This document shows, one piece after another, positions 8,407 through 17,664 of a stretch of DNA of 64,000 nucleotides (the stretch's first letter is position 1; the number at the start of each line of letters is the position of its first letter). The position numbers were made by a program, and so were the translations under genes. The notes below the pieces were generated by a model. That model made no database searches. It saw nothing but the letters and a program-made list of their open reading frames with translations, and was not told where the DNA came from. Source of the stretch: Thalassobaculum litoreum DSM 18839 (GTDB lineage Bacteria; Pseudomonadota; Alphaproteobacteria; Thalassobaculales; Thalassobaculaceae); the NCBI RefSeq assembly GCF_900102465.1, contig NZ_FNBW01000015.1, forward strand, positions 1 to 64,000, in the 5' to 3' direction.

Positions 8407-8811
8407 CTAAGATCTGCTATTGGATGTCCCGGCATCCGCCAACTGTTCGGCGCAAATGTCAGCTGCGCCTAGGACAGGGCTGTCGCCGCCCGCCATCGTT
8501 ACCCAGCCACCTTCCGTAATCACGTCGTCCTTCGCCCAGGACTCGGCGTCTTCAAGCGCAGACATCGTCTTTTCGAAATTGGCGCTCTGTTGGACGTTAT
8601 GAGCGCATATGGATGCCGCCAACTCGGCTCGCGCCTCCTGTGCGGCGGTGTTGGCCATGACTCTGGCCGAGCCGGCCGTCATCCATCCCCCGACGGTGAA
8701 TCCGACGGCCAGGACGACCACGGTCATACCGACGCTTGACCAAGCTAGCGCCGTTTTTGACGGGCGATACTCCCTAAAACGTTCGCTCAGGCTCTTGTCG
8801 CTATTGGTCAT
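8407..8811 (-). CDS. Hypothetical single-pass membrane protein
   Basis: 134 residues. A short basic cytoplasmic N-terminus (SERFREYRPSK) is followed by one membrane helix of about 25 residues (LAWSSVGMTVVVLAVGFTVGG) and an Ala-rich extracytoplasmic domain with two Cys. Start set at ATG 8811 because GGGAG lies nine bases upstream; a longer in-frame reading to 8844 lacks one. No known domain. It may share a transcript with the secreted protein at 7922, separated by 176 bp. Confidence 0.6.
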   Translation of the reverse strand: MTNSDKSLSERFREYRPSKTALAWSSVGMTVVVLAVGFTVGGWMTAGSARVMANTAAQEARAELAASICAHNVQQSANFEKTMSALEDAESWAKDDVITEGGWVTMAGGDSPVLGAADICAEQLADAGTSNSRS

Positions 8812-8844
8812 CGTTCGCTCCCTGTGTTTGTGGTTCCCCTGCAA

Positions 8845-9344
8845 AATCAGTGCTAATGCCCATTCATTGAATGAGCGTTATTGAATTAGAATTTGGAGCA
8901 TAAACTTATAATAATATTCCATTAGATGTAAGATCAGGCTGAATTGAGAGAGTGAAAAAATAATGACAAGAGCTGTCAATATTTTGCCATAATTTAGAAA
9001 TATTTCGGTGAAATCGATCTGGAGCATATTTTTGATCGAGAACTGTTGAATAAATCTTATCCAACTACACTGCTGGCTTCGAAGAAAGTGAGAGAAATAG
9101 TCCTCTGACATATCGACGTTGTGGGGATATCGGTGCGAAACGGTTGCCGTGATGCAGCCAAATACCTCATCCAGATCTCTGGGACAGGCCAGATTTCAAC
9201 GCGCCAGTTAGGTCTAGCAACATCGATACGACTCACGAGCGATGCCTGCCAAATACTGGTCCCGGACGACCACTTTGGGTCGAGAGTGACGATCGAACTC
9301 AATATCCGAATGTCTCGAACGGTCCCTGACGAGCCCCCAGCCCC
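8845..9344. other. Gene-poor AT-rich stretch
   Basis: About 500 bp without a convincing gene. From roughly 8870 to 9075 base composition swings to strongly AT-rich, in sharp contrast with the rest of the window. A 77-residue minus-strand frame (8878-9111) is rich in Leu/Ile/Phe with one hydrophobic stretch, as expected by chance in AT-rich DNA. Overlapping frames at 9057-9302 (minus) and 9121-9348 (plus) match nothing I know. Likely a remnant of foreign DNA or a large regulatory region. Confidence 0.45.
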
Positions 9345-10352
9345 CTAAACCGGATCGCGGATCAGCGGCATGGTGGAGCAGTGGATGCCGCCGCCGTTCA
9401 GCATCATCTTCTCGTAGGCGATGGTGGTCCACGTCACCCCGGCGGCCGCGAGCTTGTCCAGGGTCTCGTTGGTGCCGCCCTCCGGCATGATCAGCCGGCC
9501 CGGCGCCACCGCCAGGGAGTTGATGATGGCGCGGTTGTCGGCCGGGCTGATCTCGATGGTGCGGATGCCCTTCTCCTTCAGCACTTCCAGGAAGGAGTAG
9601 GGCAGGCGGTCCTGGTCGATCAGGGCGAGGTCCCTGTCGACCATGAGGAACTGGCCGTCGATATGGATGTCGTGGCCGGGCAGGTCGATGGCCAGCAGCT
9701 CCACGCCCTGGGTCGCCAGCACCTCGCCGATCTGCCGGGCGGCCTCCCGGTTGACCCGGATGCCGCAGCCGACCACGACGGTCTTGGCGTCGATCCAGGC
9801 GAAGCTGCCGCCCTCGAACAGCGCCGTGCCGGACAGGGTGCGCAGGATCGGGATGCCGAGTTCGGCCAGCGTGCGGGTGATCGCCAGCACCTCGCCCCGG
9901 CGGATGCGCGCACCCATGCGGCTGACGATGGCGCCGCCCTTCACCATGACGAAGGGATCCCGGGTGTAGCAGGATTTCAGCCGGCCGTCGGTCACGCCCC
10001 GGACCTCGAACACCTCCACGTCCTCGGCCCTTAGGGCGGCGACCAGCGCGTCGTGCTGGGCGCGCATCTCGTCGAAATCGGGGACGCTCTCGCTCTGGAA
10101 ATACCAGCCGTGCTCGACATTGCCGAAGGACCCGGTGGCGGCGATCCGCTGGGACGGGTCGACCACGTCCATCTCCGGCCCCGGCCGGTGCACCATCACC
10201 GCCCGCAACCGGCCCACGTCGTTGTCGACGCCCCAGTTCCGCCCCCAGATGGCGGTCATCTCGCCCTCGCTGTGGAAGGCGGGCTCGGCCGGGGCGGCGA
10301 AGAGGCGGATGGTCTCGTTGTAGACCCAGTGGGCGGACGGCTTGGCGGTCAT
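9345..10352 (-). CDS. Amidinotransferase / dimethylarginine dimethylaminohydrolase family protein
   Basis: A 335-residue guanidino-group-modifying enzyme. The visible family landmarks are TRDPF (substrate Asp), the FEGGS motif, HIDGQF (catalytic His-Asp) and a C-terminal GGGIHCSTMP with nucleophile Cys at about residue 325. Members hydrolyse or transfer amidino groups from arginine derivatives through a Cys-thiouronium intermediate. The placement separates neither a hydrolase (arginine or dimethylarginine deiminase) nor an amidinotransferase. Single gene; the next gene upstream is 170 bp away. Confidence 0.8.
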   Translation of the reverse strand: MTAKPSAHWVYNETIRLFAAPAEPAFHSEGEMTAIWGRNWGVDNDVGRLRAVMVHRPGPEMDVVDPSQRIAATGSFGNVEHGWYFQSESVPDFDEMRAQHDALVAALRAEDVEVFEVRGVTDGRLKSCYTRDPFVMVKGGAIVSRMGARIRRGEVLAITRTLAELGIPILRTLSGTALFEGGSFAWIDAKTVVVGCGIRVNREAARQIGEVLATQGVELLAIDLPGHDIHIDGQFLMVDRDLALIDQDRLPYSFLEVLKEKGIRTIEISPADNRAIINSLAVAPGRLIMPEGGTNETLDKLAAAGVTWTTIAYEKMMLNGGGIHCSTMPLIRDPV

Positions 10353-10522
10353 GGGAGGTCCTTCATCGGTCGCGGTGTCCGGACCAATGGTGCGGCGCGG
10401 TGACGTCCGGCACCACCCGCTGATTTTCAGGACCGCTCCTTACCCGGGGTCCGGCGCCCCAGGGGACAATCCGGACCCCGGGCCTCCCCCCGGAGCTCTG
10501 GAGATGTGATCGGGCCTCGGTC

Positions 10523-11080
10523 TCAGCCGCCGGCAAGAAGGTCCGGGTACTGAGCGCGGGCCGTCGGGCTGAAGATCGGCTCGACCCAGTCGCCATGGGT
10601 GCTGCGCAGGATCCAGTCGCCGCCGAGGGCGAGACTGCCGACCGGCATCAGCGAGCCCGAGACCTCGGCGCGCAGGACGACGCTCAGGAACCGGGCGAAG
10701 CTGGCGCCCCTCGGCCCGGCCAGGACGGAGCAGCCGTAGAGCACGACGCTGGGCGCTTCGCCGAGCGCGGCGGCGATGGACTCCAGGGTCTTATGGCTGA
10801 GCACCAGGGCGGCGAGATCGATCCGGCTGCCGGCAAGCATCAGCGTGCCCGGCCTGCCGTGGCTGAGGATGTGCAGAGAGGGAACGTCGTGCCGGCCGGC
10901 CAGGAAGTCGGCGATCTGGCCGAGGCCGCTGCGGTCGGGCACGAGCAGAAGAATGTCGACGTCGTTGCCCAGATCGGCGATCAGGCAGTCGGCGTCGCGA
11001 ACGTCGGGGTCGATCACCAGGACCGGTTTGGCCACGGCGGGCGCCTGCGAATTGGCGGCTTTGCCTTCTAGCAGAGTCAT
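10523..11080 (-). CDS. Stand-alone DUF4347 domain protein
   Basis: 185 residues that consist almost entirely of a DUF4347 domain, otherwise known mainly as the N-terminal module of very large repeat-containing surface proteins. Landmarks are LHILSHGRPGTL (His74) and VVLYGCSVLAG (Cys117), then SGSLMPVGSLALGGDW and a C-terminal W-E-P-I-F segment. The His-Gly and Cys placements resemble a caspase-like His/Cys dyad, an inference only. Start at ATG 11080, behind GGGAG; the in-frame extension to 11509 would overlap the divergent gene at 11337 and is low-complexity. No signal peptide and no cadherin or other repeats follow. Confidence 0.7.
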   Translation of the reverse strand: MTLLEGKAANSQAPAVAKPVLVIDPDVRDADCLIADLGNDVDILLLVPDRSGLGQIADFLAGRHDVPSLHILSHGRPGTLMLAGSRIDLAALVLSHKTLESIAAALGEAPSVVLYGCSVLAGPRGASFARFLSVVLRAEVSGSLMPVGSLALGGDWILRSTHGDWVEPIFSPTARAQYPDLLAGG

Positions 11081-11336
11081 ATGAGGTCTCCCTTCTGGAT
11101 CCCACGCCATCGGATGACCGCTGTCCGGCACGTTTCTCGCCACCGGATCAGCGTTAACCTTAGTATTGCCGAGATTCGCGCTGCCGGGTTTTCCCGGCGT
11201 CTCAATAATCTTGCGCCAGCGTCTCATTTTCGGATTTCCGAAGGTGCGGGTTCGGGTTTCCGAAGGTGGCTGGCGTCGAACGGGCAAGCCGTGCTCGGAT
11301 GGGGCATAGGCGCCAAGACCTGTGGAAGGGGATGGA

Positions 11337-12695
11337 ATGCAGACGGATCGGGCCACGGCCCAGACTGGGGACGAGGCGCTCTGCGCTTTCGCCGCGACGT
11401 TGCGCTGGGAGGATATCCCCGACCATGTGCGCCACGAGGCCAAGCGCTCTCTGGTGAACATCTTCGCCACGGCGCTGGCGGGCTGCCGCGAGCCGGCGGT
11501 CGATATCATGCTGGAGACGTCCGCCGCCTATAGCGGCCCGGCCACCAGCACGGTGATCGGGCGCACCGAACGCATGGACGCGCCGACTGCCGCCTTCGTC
11601 AACGCCATGGGCGCCAACATCTTCGACTTCGACGACACCCACGAGGCGACGATCATCCATCCGGCATCGGTGGTCTTCGCCCCGATCTTCGCGCGGGCGG
11701 AGGCGAGCCCGTTCTCCGGCATCGACGCGCTGCGGGCCTTCGTGATCGGCGGCGAGGTCGTCTGCCGTGTCGGCCTGTCGGTATCGCCGTATCACTACTC
11801 CCACGGCTGGCATATCACGTCGACCTGCGGCGGCTTCGGGGCAGCGGCGGCAAGCGGCGCGCTGCTCGGTCTGGACGCCGCGCAGATGACCAGCGCCTTC
11901 GCCACCGCGGCGGCGCAATCCTCCGGGCTGGTCGATGCGCTCGGCACCATGGCGAAGAGCGCCAGCGTCGGCGGCGCGGCCCGCAACGGACTGATCGCCG
12001 CAGATCTGGCGTCGCGCGGCTTCTCCGGTCCGGCCCGGCCGCTGACCGGCGCGCGGGGATATCTCGCCGTCTATGGCCAGGGGGCGAAGCCGGAGGCGCT
12101 GGGCGACGATCTGGGTCACCGCTGGGAGATCGCCGACAACGCCTTCAAGCCCTATCCGGTCGGCGTGGTGCTGAACCCGGTGCTCGATGCCTGCCTGGAG
12201 GTCTATCGGGACGAAGAGGTGCGGGCCGGCGACGTGGCCTCGGTGGAGCTGACCGGCCATCCGCTGCTGCGCCAGCGCACCGACCGGCCGGACATCGCCA
12301 CCGGGCGCGAGGCGCAGGTCAGCGCGCAGCACGCCATCGCCATCGTCCTGGCGCGGGGACGGGCCGGGCTGGCGGAGTTCACCGACGCCGCGGTGGCCGA
12401 GACCGCGGCATCCGGCCGGCCGCAGGTGCGCTTCCACGACGAGGCCGGACGCGACGTCGCCTCCGCCGTGGTGACGCTGCACCTGAAGGACGGGCGTATC
12501 CTGACCCGCGAGATCCACGCGGCACGGGGCTCCAGGACCAACCCGCTCAGCGACAGCGAGCTGGAGGCCAAGCTGACGACTCTGGCCGAGGGGGTCGGGT
12601 TCGCCGGAGAGGTGGACCGGCTCCTCGAGGCGCTCTGGACCCTGGACGATCTGGCCGATGCCGGCGATGTGGTCCGGCTGGCGGCCGGAGGCTGA
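11337..12695 (+). CDS. MmgE/PrpD family protein
   Basis: 452 residues of the MmgE/PrpD fold, which includes 2-methylcitrate dehydratase, cis-aconitate decarboxylase and iminodisuccinate epimerase. Typical features are the N-terminal helical domain with RHEAKRSLVNIFATALAG, the FVNAMGANIFDFDDTHE segment carrying the active-site Asp/His, and a C-terminal lid domain with HAARGS. Start at ATG 11337, behind GGAAGGGGAT. A short-chain dehydrogenase begins one base after the stop, so the two form an operon; together they suggest metabolism of a hydroxy or dicarboxylic acid. A second paralogue sits at 33331. Confidence 0.82.
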   Translation: MQTDRATAQTGDEALCAFAATLRWEDIPDHVRHEAKRSLVNIFATALAGCREPAVDIMLETSAAYSGPATSTVIGRTERMDAPTAAFVNAMGANIFDFDDTHEATIIHPASVVFAPIFARAEASPFSGIDALRAFVIGGEVVCRVGLSVSPYHYSHGWHITSTCGGFGAAAASGALLGLDAAQMTSAFATAAAQSSGLVDALGTMAKSASVGGAARNGLIAADLASRGFSGPARPLTGARGYLAVYGQGAKPEALGDDLGHRWEIADNAFKPYPVGVVLNPVLDACLEVYRDEEVRAGDVASVELTGHPLLRQRTDRPDIATGREAQVSAQHAIAIVLARGRAGLAEFTDAAVAETAASGRPQVRFHDEAGRDVASAVVTLHLKDGRILTREIHAARGSRTNPLSDSELEAKLTTLAEGVGFAGEVDRLLEALWTLDDLADAGDVVRLAAGG

Positions 12696-12696
12696 G

Positions 12697-13479
12697 ATGC
12701 TGGCCGGACGCACCGCGCTGGTCACCGGCTCCGCCGCCGGACTGGGCTATGCGCTGGCGGAGGGGCTGGCGGCGGCGGGGGCCAATGTCGTGATCAACGG
12801 CTTGTGCGCCGACGCGGAGGGCCGCGCCGCCGCCGACCGGCTGGCCGAGGCGCATGGGGTGGGGGCTGCCTTCGATCCGGCCGACCTGCGCGACGCCCGG
12901 CAGATCGAGGCGATGGCCGCCGGTGTGGCCCGGCGCTTCGGGTCGCTCGACATCGTGGTGAACAATGCGGTGATCCGGCATTTCTCGCCGATCGAGGCGT
13001 TCGCGTCGGCCGACTGGGACGAGTCCATCGCCGTCAACCTGACCGCCGCCTTCCACCTGGCCCGCCTGTCCCTGGCGGGGATGAAAGCGCGGGGCTGGGG
13101 CCGCATCGTCAACCTGTCCTCCTATTACGGATTCCGGGGGGCGGAGAACCGTATCGACTACGTGACCACCAAGACCGCGCTGATCGGCATGGCCCGGGCG
13201 ATCGCCATCGAGACGGCCGGGAGCGGGGTGACCTGCAACGCCCTGTGCCCCGGCTCGGTGCTGACGCCGGCGATCGAGGACCGCATCGCCGGCATCGCCG
13301 CGCGGAGCGGGGAACCGGTCGAGGAGGTCGCCAAGCGCTACGCGTCGGAGCGCAGCCCGATGGGCCGGTTCGTGGATCCGGCGAAACTGGCGGCCGCCCT
13401 GGTGTTTCTCTGCGGCCCGGCGGGCGACGACATCACCGGGACCGCCCTGCCGGTCGATTGCGGCTGGTTCGCCGCCTAA
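12697..13479 (+). CDS. Short-chain dehydrogenase/reductase
   Basis: 260 residues of the classical SDR family. The nucleotide-binding TGSAAGLG motif is at 10-17, the NNA motif reads NNAV, and the catalytic set is Ser141/142, Tyr155 and Lys159 (DYVTTK). The closest functional analogues are 3-hydroxybutyrate or 3-oxoacyl reductases, judged by the C-terminal GTALPVDCGWFA. Start at ATG 12697, immediately after the preceding stop; co-transcribed with the MmgE/PrpD gene. The substrate is unknown. Confidence 0.85.
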   Translation: MLAGRTALVTGSAAGLGYALAEGLAAAGANVVINGLCADAEGRAAADRLAEAHGVGAAFDPADLRDARQIEAMAAGVARRFGSLDIVVNNAVIRHFSPIEAFASADWDESIAVNLTAAFHLARLSLAGMKARGWGRIVNLSSYYGFRGAENRIDYVTTKTALIGMARAIAIETAGSGVTCNALCPGSVLTPAIEDRIAGIAARSGEPVEEVAKRYASERSPMGRFVDPAKLAAALVFLCGPAGDDITGTALPVDCGWFAA

Positions 13480-13523
13480 CAGCTTGGTCACATGCGACGG
13501 TGGCGGTGACCCCGGGGTGACGG

Positions 13524-14570
13524 TCAGGCGCCGCTGCCGCCGACCAGCAAGGGCAGGGCGATGGCGACGGCGTAGACCCCGAGCATGGCGGCGCTCTCCA
13601 GGCCGATGCCGGCGGGACCCTCGCGCTGGCGGTAGAGCTGGCCCAGGGTCAGCACCGCCGTCATGATCAGTCCGACCGCCAGCCAGTACAGGTCGTCCGG
13701 CCCGATCGCGTGGTACAGCGAGCCCTCGCGGTAGCCGACGTCCGAGATCGTCAGGAACAGGGTGTCGAAGGTGTTGCCGCCGATGATCCCGCCGACCGCG
13801 AGCTGCAGGGCGCCGCGCCGCACGGCGGCCAGGGTCGTGACCAGCTCCGGCAGGGAGGTGACCACCGCCGTCATCAGCGCGCCGACGACCGAGGCGGAGA
13901 GATCGAAGCGGTCGGTCAGGGTCTCGGCGATCTGGGCGATCACCCAGCCGATCGTCCCCATCATCAGCATCAGAGCGATGAACGAGGCGAACAGCAACGG
14001 CGTGGAGGGACCCTTGCCGTTCTCCGGCTCCGGCTCGTCGGGGCGGGTGTCGCGGGTCTTCACCGGCCGCCACATGGGCTCCTCGCGGATCCGCCGGGTG
14101 GCGATCACGCCGCCGACATAGATCGCCACCAGCAGGATCGACACCGGATGCACGCCCAGCACCGACACGTCCGGCCCGGTCAGGGCGAACAGCGGCAGGG
14201 CCAGCATCAGCATCAGCAGCGCGCCCTGGAACACGTTCGACAGGTCGGCCGCCGCGTGTTCCAGGTTGACCTTGCGGTGCAGGATGTCGGCCAGGGCCAG
14301 GAACGCGGTCTGTGCGGCGATGCCGCCGATGCCGTTGGAGAAGGCCAGCGACGCCCTGCCGTCCAGGGCGGCGGTCAGGGAGACGATGGAGCCGGACAGG
14401 GAGGTCGCCGCGCCCAGCAGCACGCCGCCGACCAGGGCCTCGCCCAGGCCGGTGCGGTCGGCGATCTGGTCGGCCTGGCCGGTCATGCGCAGGCCGCCGA
14501 GCAGAATCCCGACGGCGCAGGCGGCGAAGATGCCCAGCAGCATCGCGGTGGAGAGATCGGAGAACATCAC
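13524..14570 (-). CDS. Sodium/calcium (CaCA) exchanger family membrane protein
   Basis: 348 residues with about ten membrane helices in two inverted halves, each carrying an alpha-repeat: LLGAATSLSGSIVS in the first and AVVTSLPELVTTLAAV followed by GIIGGNTFDTLF in the second. This is the hallmark of cation/Ca2+ antiporters in the inner membrane. The charged linker between the halves (around 165-190) is cytoplasmic. It follows the ABC transporter ATPase gene by 42 bp on the same strand and may be read from the same transcript, though no functional link is obvious. Confidence 0.85.
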   Translation of the reverse strand: MMFSDLSTAMLLGIFAACAVGILLGGLRMTGQADQIADRTGLGEALVGGVLLGAATSLSGSIVSLTAALDGRASLAFSNGIGGIAAQTAFLALADILHRKVNLEHAAADLSNVFQGALLMLMLALPLFALTGPDVSVLGVHPVSILLVAIYVGGVIATRRIREEPMWRPVKTRDTRPDEPEPENGKGPSTPLLFASFIALMLMMGTIGWVIAQIAETLTDRFDLSASVVGALMTAVVTSLPELVTTLAAVRRGALQLAVGGIIGGNTFDTLFLTISDVGYREGSLYHAIGPDDLYWLAVGLIMTAVLTLGQLYRQREGPAGIGLESAAMLGVYAVAIALPLLVGGSGA

Positions 14571-14612
14571 TTGGCAACGGGCCAGCCCGGCGCCGGTTCG
14601 CGGAAAGTTGGC

Positions 14613-15362
14613 TCAGGCGGTCGGGGTGCCGGACACGATGATCTCCAGAACCTCCTGCTCGGACGTCTCGGCGATTCGCCGCTCGCCGACATTCTGGCCG
14701 CGTTTCAGCACCATGACCCGGTCGCCGACCTCGAAGATGTCGGTCAGCCGGTGCGAGATGATGACCTGGGCCACGCCCAGCCGCTTCAGCTCCGCCATGG
14801 TCTCCAGAAGCTGGGTGGTGGCCATGACCGACAGGTTGGCCGTCGGCTCGTCCAGGACGATCAGGCGCGGTTGGAAGGAGATCGCGCGGGCGATCGCCAC
14901 GGACTGCTGGCGGCCGCCGGACAGGCTCTCCACCTTCTGATAGACCGAGTTCACGTCGACCTTGAGCCGGCGCAGGACGGTCTCGGCGTCGGCGTACATC
15001 TTCTTGCGGTCGACGAAGAGGCCTTTGCGCGGCCAGCGGCCGAGAAAGATGTTCTGGCCCACATCCAGGTTCCCACACAGCGCGAAGTCCTGGTAGATCA
15101 TCTCGATCCCCCGGTCCCGGCTCTCGTGCGGGCTGCGGAAGTCGGTCGGCCTGCCGTCGACCAGGACATCGCCGCCGTCGCGGTGATAGGCGCCGGTCAG
15201 GATCTTCATCAGGGTGGATTTGCCGGCGGAGTTGTCGCCGACCAGGCCGAGGATCTCGCCATGGCCGATGGAGAAGTCCACATCGCTCAGCGCCCGGATC
15301 GCGCCGAAGGACTTGCGGATTCCGCGCATCTCGATGAACGGCTCGGTCGGGGCGTCAGGCAT
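14613..15362 (-). CDS. Sugar-type ABC importer ATP-binding protein (single domain)
   Basis: 249-residue ATPase of the carbohydrate uptake (CUT2) class. Walker A is GDNSAGKST (42-50), the signature is LSGGRQQS, and Walker B is LIVLDEPTAN. CUT2 ATPases such as RbsA normally have two fused nucleotide-binding domains of about 500 residues; this one has one, like FrcA, so it should work as a homodimer. It overlaps the upstream permease gene by eight bases. It is the only ATPase in the cluster and so presumably energises both the fused permease and the divergent one at 21058. Confidence 0.88.
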   Translation of the reverse strand: MPDAPTEPFIEMRGIRKSFGAIRALSDVDFSIGHGEILGLVGDNSAGKSTLMKILTGAYHRDGGDVLVDGRPTDFRSPHESRDRGIEMIYQDFALCGNLDVGQNIFLGRWPRKGLFVDRKKMYADAETVLRRLKVDVNSVYQKVESLSGGRQQSVAIARAISFQPRLIVLDEPTANLSVMATTQLLETMAELKRLGVAQVIISHRLTDIFEVGDRVMVLKRGQNVGERRIAETSEQEVLEIIVSGTPTA

Positions 15363-17631
15363 GGGGGTGCCTCCTGGGGATGTCGGGTTTTCTGCCGGTC
15401 AGAGCGGCGACCAGCCGCGCCAGCGGACGGGACTGACGCAGCCAGATGTCGGTCAGCACCGAGAAGATCAGGATTAGGCCGATAATGACGTTGACCCAGT
15501 GCTGCGGCAGCACGATGGACTCGCCCGAGGCGGTCACGATGTTGAGCTGCAGGATGGCCCGGACCAGGGTGATCACCGCCGCGCCGGCGAGCGAACCCAG
15601 CATCGTGCCGTAGCCGCCGAAGATCGAGCCGCCGCCGATGATCACCGCGGCGATGGCGTCGAGCTCGCGGAACTGGCCGGCGACCGGGTTGAAGCTGCGG
15701 AAATAGGCGACGTTGATCACCCCGGCCATGGCGGCGCAGAAGCCGCAGAGCAGCAGCGCCATGATCCGCACCCGGTTGGTGTTGATGCCGGCATAGTCGG
15801 CGGCGCGCCGGTTGCCGCCGGTGGCGTAGACCGCCTGACCGATGGTCGTGCGGGCCAGCACGATCCCGGCGATCCCGGCGACCACGAGCAGCCACACGGT
15901 CTGCACGCTGACCACGTCGGCGAGCGCGCCGAACCAACCGCCGGGCGGGGCGATGCCGCCGTAGTCCAGGATGTCGCCGACCTTGCGGCCGATCAGGTTG
16001 AAGCCTTCCGACCAGCCGGTGAGCTGCTGGCCGGAGACGATCCAGGCGGCCACGCCGCGCGCGATGTAGAACATGCCCAGCGTGGCGATGAACGACGGCA
16101 GGCCGAAACCCACCGTCACCAGGGCGTTGACCGACGCGGCCAGCAGCCCGGCGAAGAGGCCCAGCGCCATGGCCGAGGCCGGGTCGAGGCCCAGCACTTT
16201 CAGCCCGTAGGCCGCCGCGCTCCCCGCCAGGGCCAGCACCGCGCCGACCGAGAGGTCGATGTCGCCGCAGGCGATGACATAGGTCAGCCCGACGGTGAGC
16301 AGGGCGAGCTCGGTATAGTTCAGCAGGATCGCGAAGCTGTTCGACAGGTGCCACCAGTAGTCCGGCCGCAGGGCCAGGCCGATCAGCCAGAGCGTGACGG
16401 TCAGCAGGATCGCCAGCGCGTCGCGCCGCGCCAGGAAGCGGACGAGCGGGTTGGTCGACAGGCTGAGCTCGCCGCCGCCCGACGTCCGGGTCTGGGCGCC
16501 GACCAGGGCGATGCCGCCGACATCCGGGATCGGCGGTGGTGGCCGGTTGCGCAGCCGTGCCCAGAGCCGGGCCAGCAGGCGTCGGCGGATCACATAGGGC
16601 TCGATCAGCACGGCGACGATCAGCAGCGTGCCGATGAAGGCGGGCACCGCGCCGGCGGGCAGGGTGGAGACGGCGTTGACCTCGATCTTCTGGCCGCCGA
16701 TCTCCACGATCCGGGTGATCGGCACCCCTTCGCGCAATACCTTGTTGATCAGCACGATCAGCAGCGCGCCCAGGAAGCTGCCGATCACCCGCCCGCGGCC
16801 GCCCAGGATGGAGGCGCCGCCGACGATCACCGCGGCGATCACCATCAGCTCGGTCAGCAGCCCGGCCTGGGAGGTGACGCCCTTGTCCTGGGCGACGGTC
16901 ATCAGCCCGGCGAGCGTGGCGCAGAGCGAGGACAGGACATAGGCCCGGATCCGCACCAGAGTGGTCGGGATGCCGGCATATTTGGCGGCCTGCTCGTTGC
17001 CGCCGGTGGCCATGGTCTCGTAGCCCCAGCGGGTCTTGCCGAGCACGACGGCGCCGACGGCCACGCAGATCAGGGCGATGGCGATCTGGTTGTTGAAGCC
17101 CCAGCCGTTGGTCTCGCCGAGCTGGAAGAACGCCTCGTAGTCCCGCGCCTTGATCGGATACAGCACCGAGCGCCCGCTGGTCAGGCCGAGCACCAGCCCG
17201 CGGCCGATGAACAGCATGGTCAGAGTCGCGATGAACGCCGGCACCCGCAGATAGGTGACCAGCACCCCGTTGATCACCCCGATCAGGGTGCCGAGAGCGA
17301 CGCAGACGGCGATGGCCGGGACCACGCCCATGTCCATCCGGTTCGGGTCGAAGACGATGGAGAACACGACGGCGACCAGTCCCAGGGTGGAGCCGACGGA
17401 GAGATCCAGGTCCTTGTTGGCGATCACGAAGGTCATGCCGACCGCCATCACCGCCACCCGGGCGCTGTCGCGGAACAGGGCGTGCAGGGCGTCGGTGGTG
17501 CCGAAGAAGGCCGGATTGAGCACCGCGCCGGCGACGAACAGCAGCGCCATCATCGCCAGCAGCCCGGCTTCCCAGGCGCCGACCAGCTCGCCGGGCCGTC
17601 GCCAGGCCGGCCGGGGAAGTACGTCTGTCAT
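15355..17631 (-). CDS. Fused tandem ABC permease (two BPD_transp_2 domains in one chain)
   Basis: 758 residues comprising two complete CUT2 permease domains, roughly 15-340 and 390-735, joined by a polar linker that includes RNRPPPPIPDVGG. Each half has its own copy of the family's DLSVGS/DLSVGA motif and its own GNEQAAKYAGI/GNRRAADYAGI cytoplasmic segment. Usually two copies of a ~330-residue permease dimerise; here one polypeptide supplies both. Start taken at ATG 17631; GTG 17679 would lie inside a strong hairpin (17665-17691). It is flanked by its binding protein upstream and the ATPase downstream (8-bp overlap). Confidence 0.88.
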   Translation of the reverse strand: MTDVLPRPAWRRPGELVGAWEAGLLAMMALLFVAGAVLNPAFFGTTDALHALFRDSARVAVMAVGMTFVIANKDLDLSVGSTLGLVAVVFSIVFDPNRMDMGVVPAIAVCVALGTLIGVINGVLVTYLRVPAFIATLTMLFIGRGLVLGLTSGRSVLYPIKARDYEAFFQLGETNGWGFNNQIAIALICVAVGAVVLGKTRWGYETMATGGNEQAAKYAGIPTTLVRIRAYVLSSLCATLAGLMTVAQDKGVTSQAGLLTELMVIAAVIVGGASILGGRGRVIGSFLGALLIVLINKVLREGVPITRIVEIGGQKIEVNAVSTLPAGAVPAFIGTLLIVAVLIEPYVIRRRLLARLWARLRNRPPPPIPDVGGIALVGAQTRTSGGGELSLSTNPLVRFLARRDALAILLTVTLWLIGLALRPDYWWHLSNSFAILLNYTELALLTVGLTYVIACGDIDLSVGAVLALAGSAAAYGLKVLGLDPASAMALGLFAGLLAASVNALVTVGFGLPSFIATLGMFYIARGVAAWIVSGQQLTGWSEGFNLIGRKVGDILDYGGIAPPGGWFGALADVVSVQTVWLLVVAGIAGIVLARTTIGQAVYATGGNRRAADYAGINTNRVRIMALLLCGFCAAMAGVINVAYFRSFNPVAGQFRELDAIAAVIIGGGSIFGGYGTMLGSLAGAAVITLVRAILQLNIVTASGESIVLPQHWVNVIIGLILIFSVLTDIWLRQSRPLARLVAALTGRKPDIPRRHPHA

Positions 17632-17664
17632 GGAGGGTCCGGTCCGCTTCCCTGGGGGCTGGCT

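Noticed and set aside
8878-9111. 77-residue hydrophobic frame in the AT-rich patch
   Set aside because: No ribosome site, and composition is what random AT-rich DNA gives; not called as a gene.
12547-15078. 843-codon minus-strand frame across the SDR, CaCA and ATPase genes
   Set aside because: It crosses clearly real genes on both strands in the wrong frame and encodes Arg/Pro-rich nonsense.
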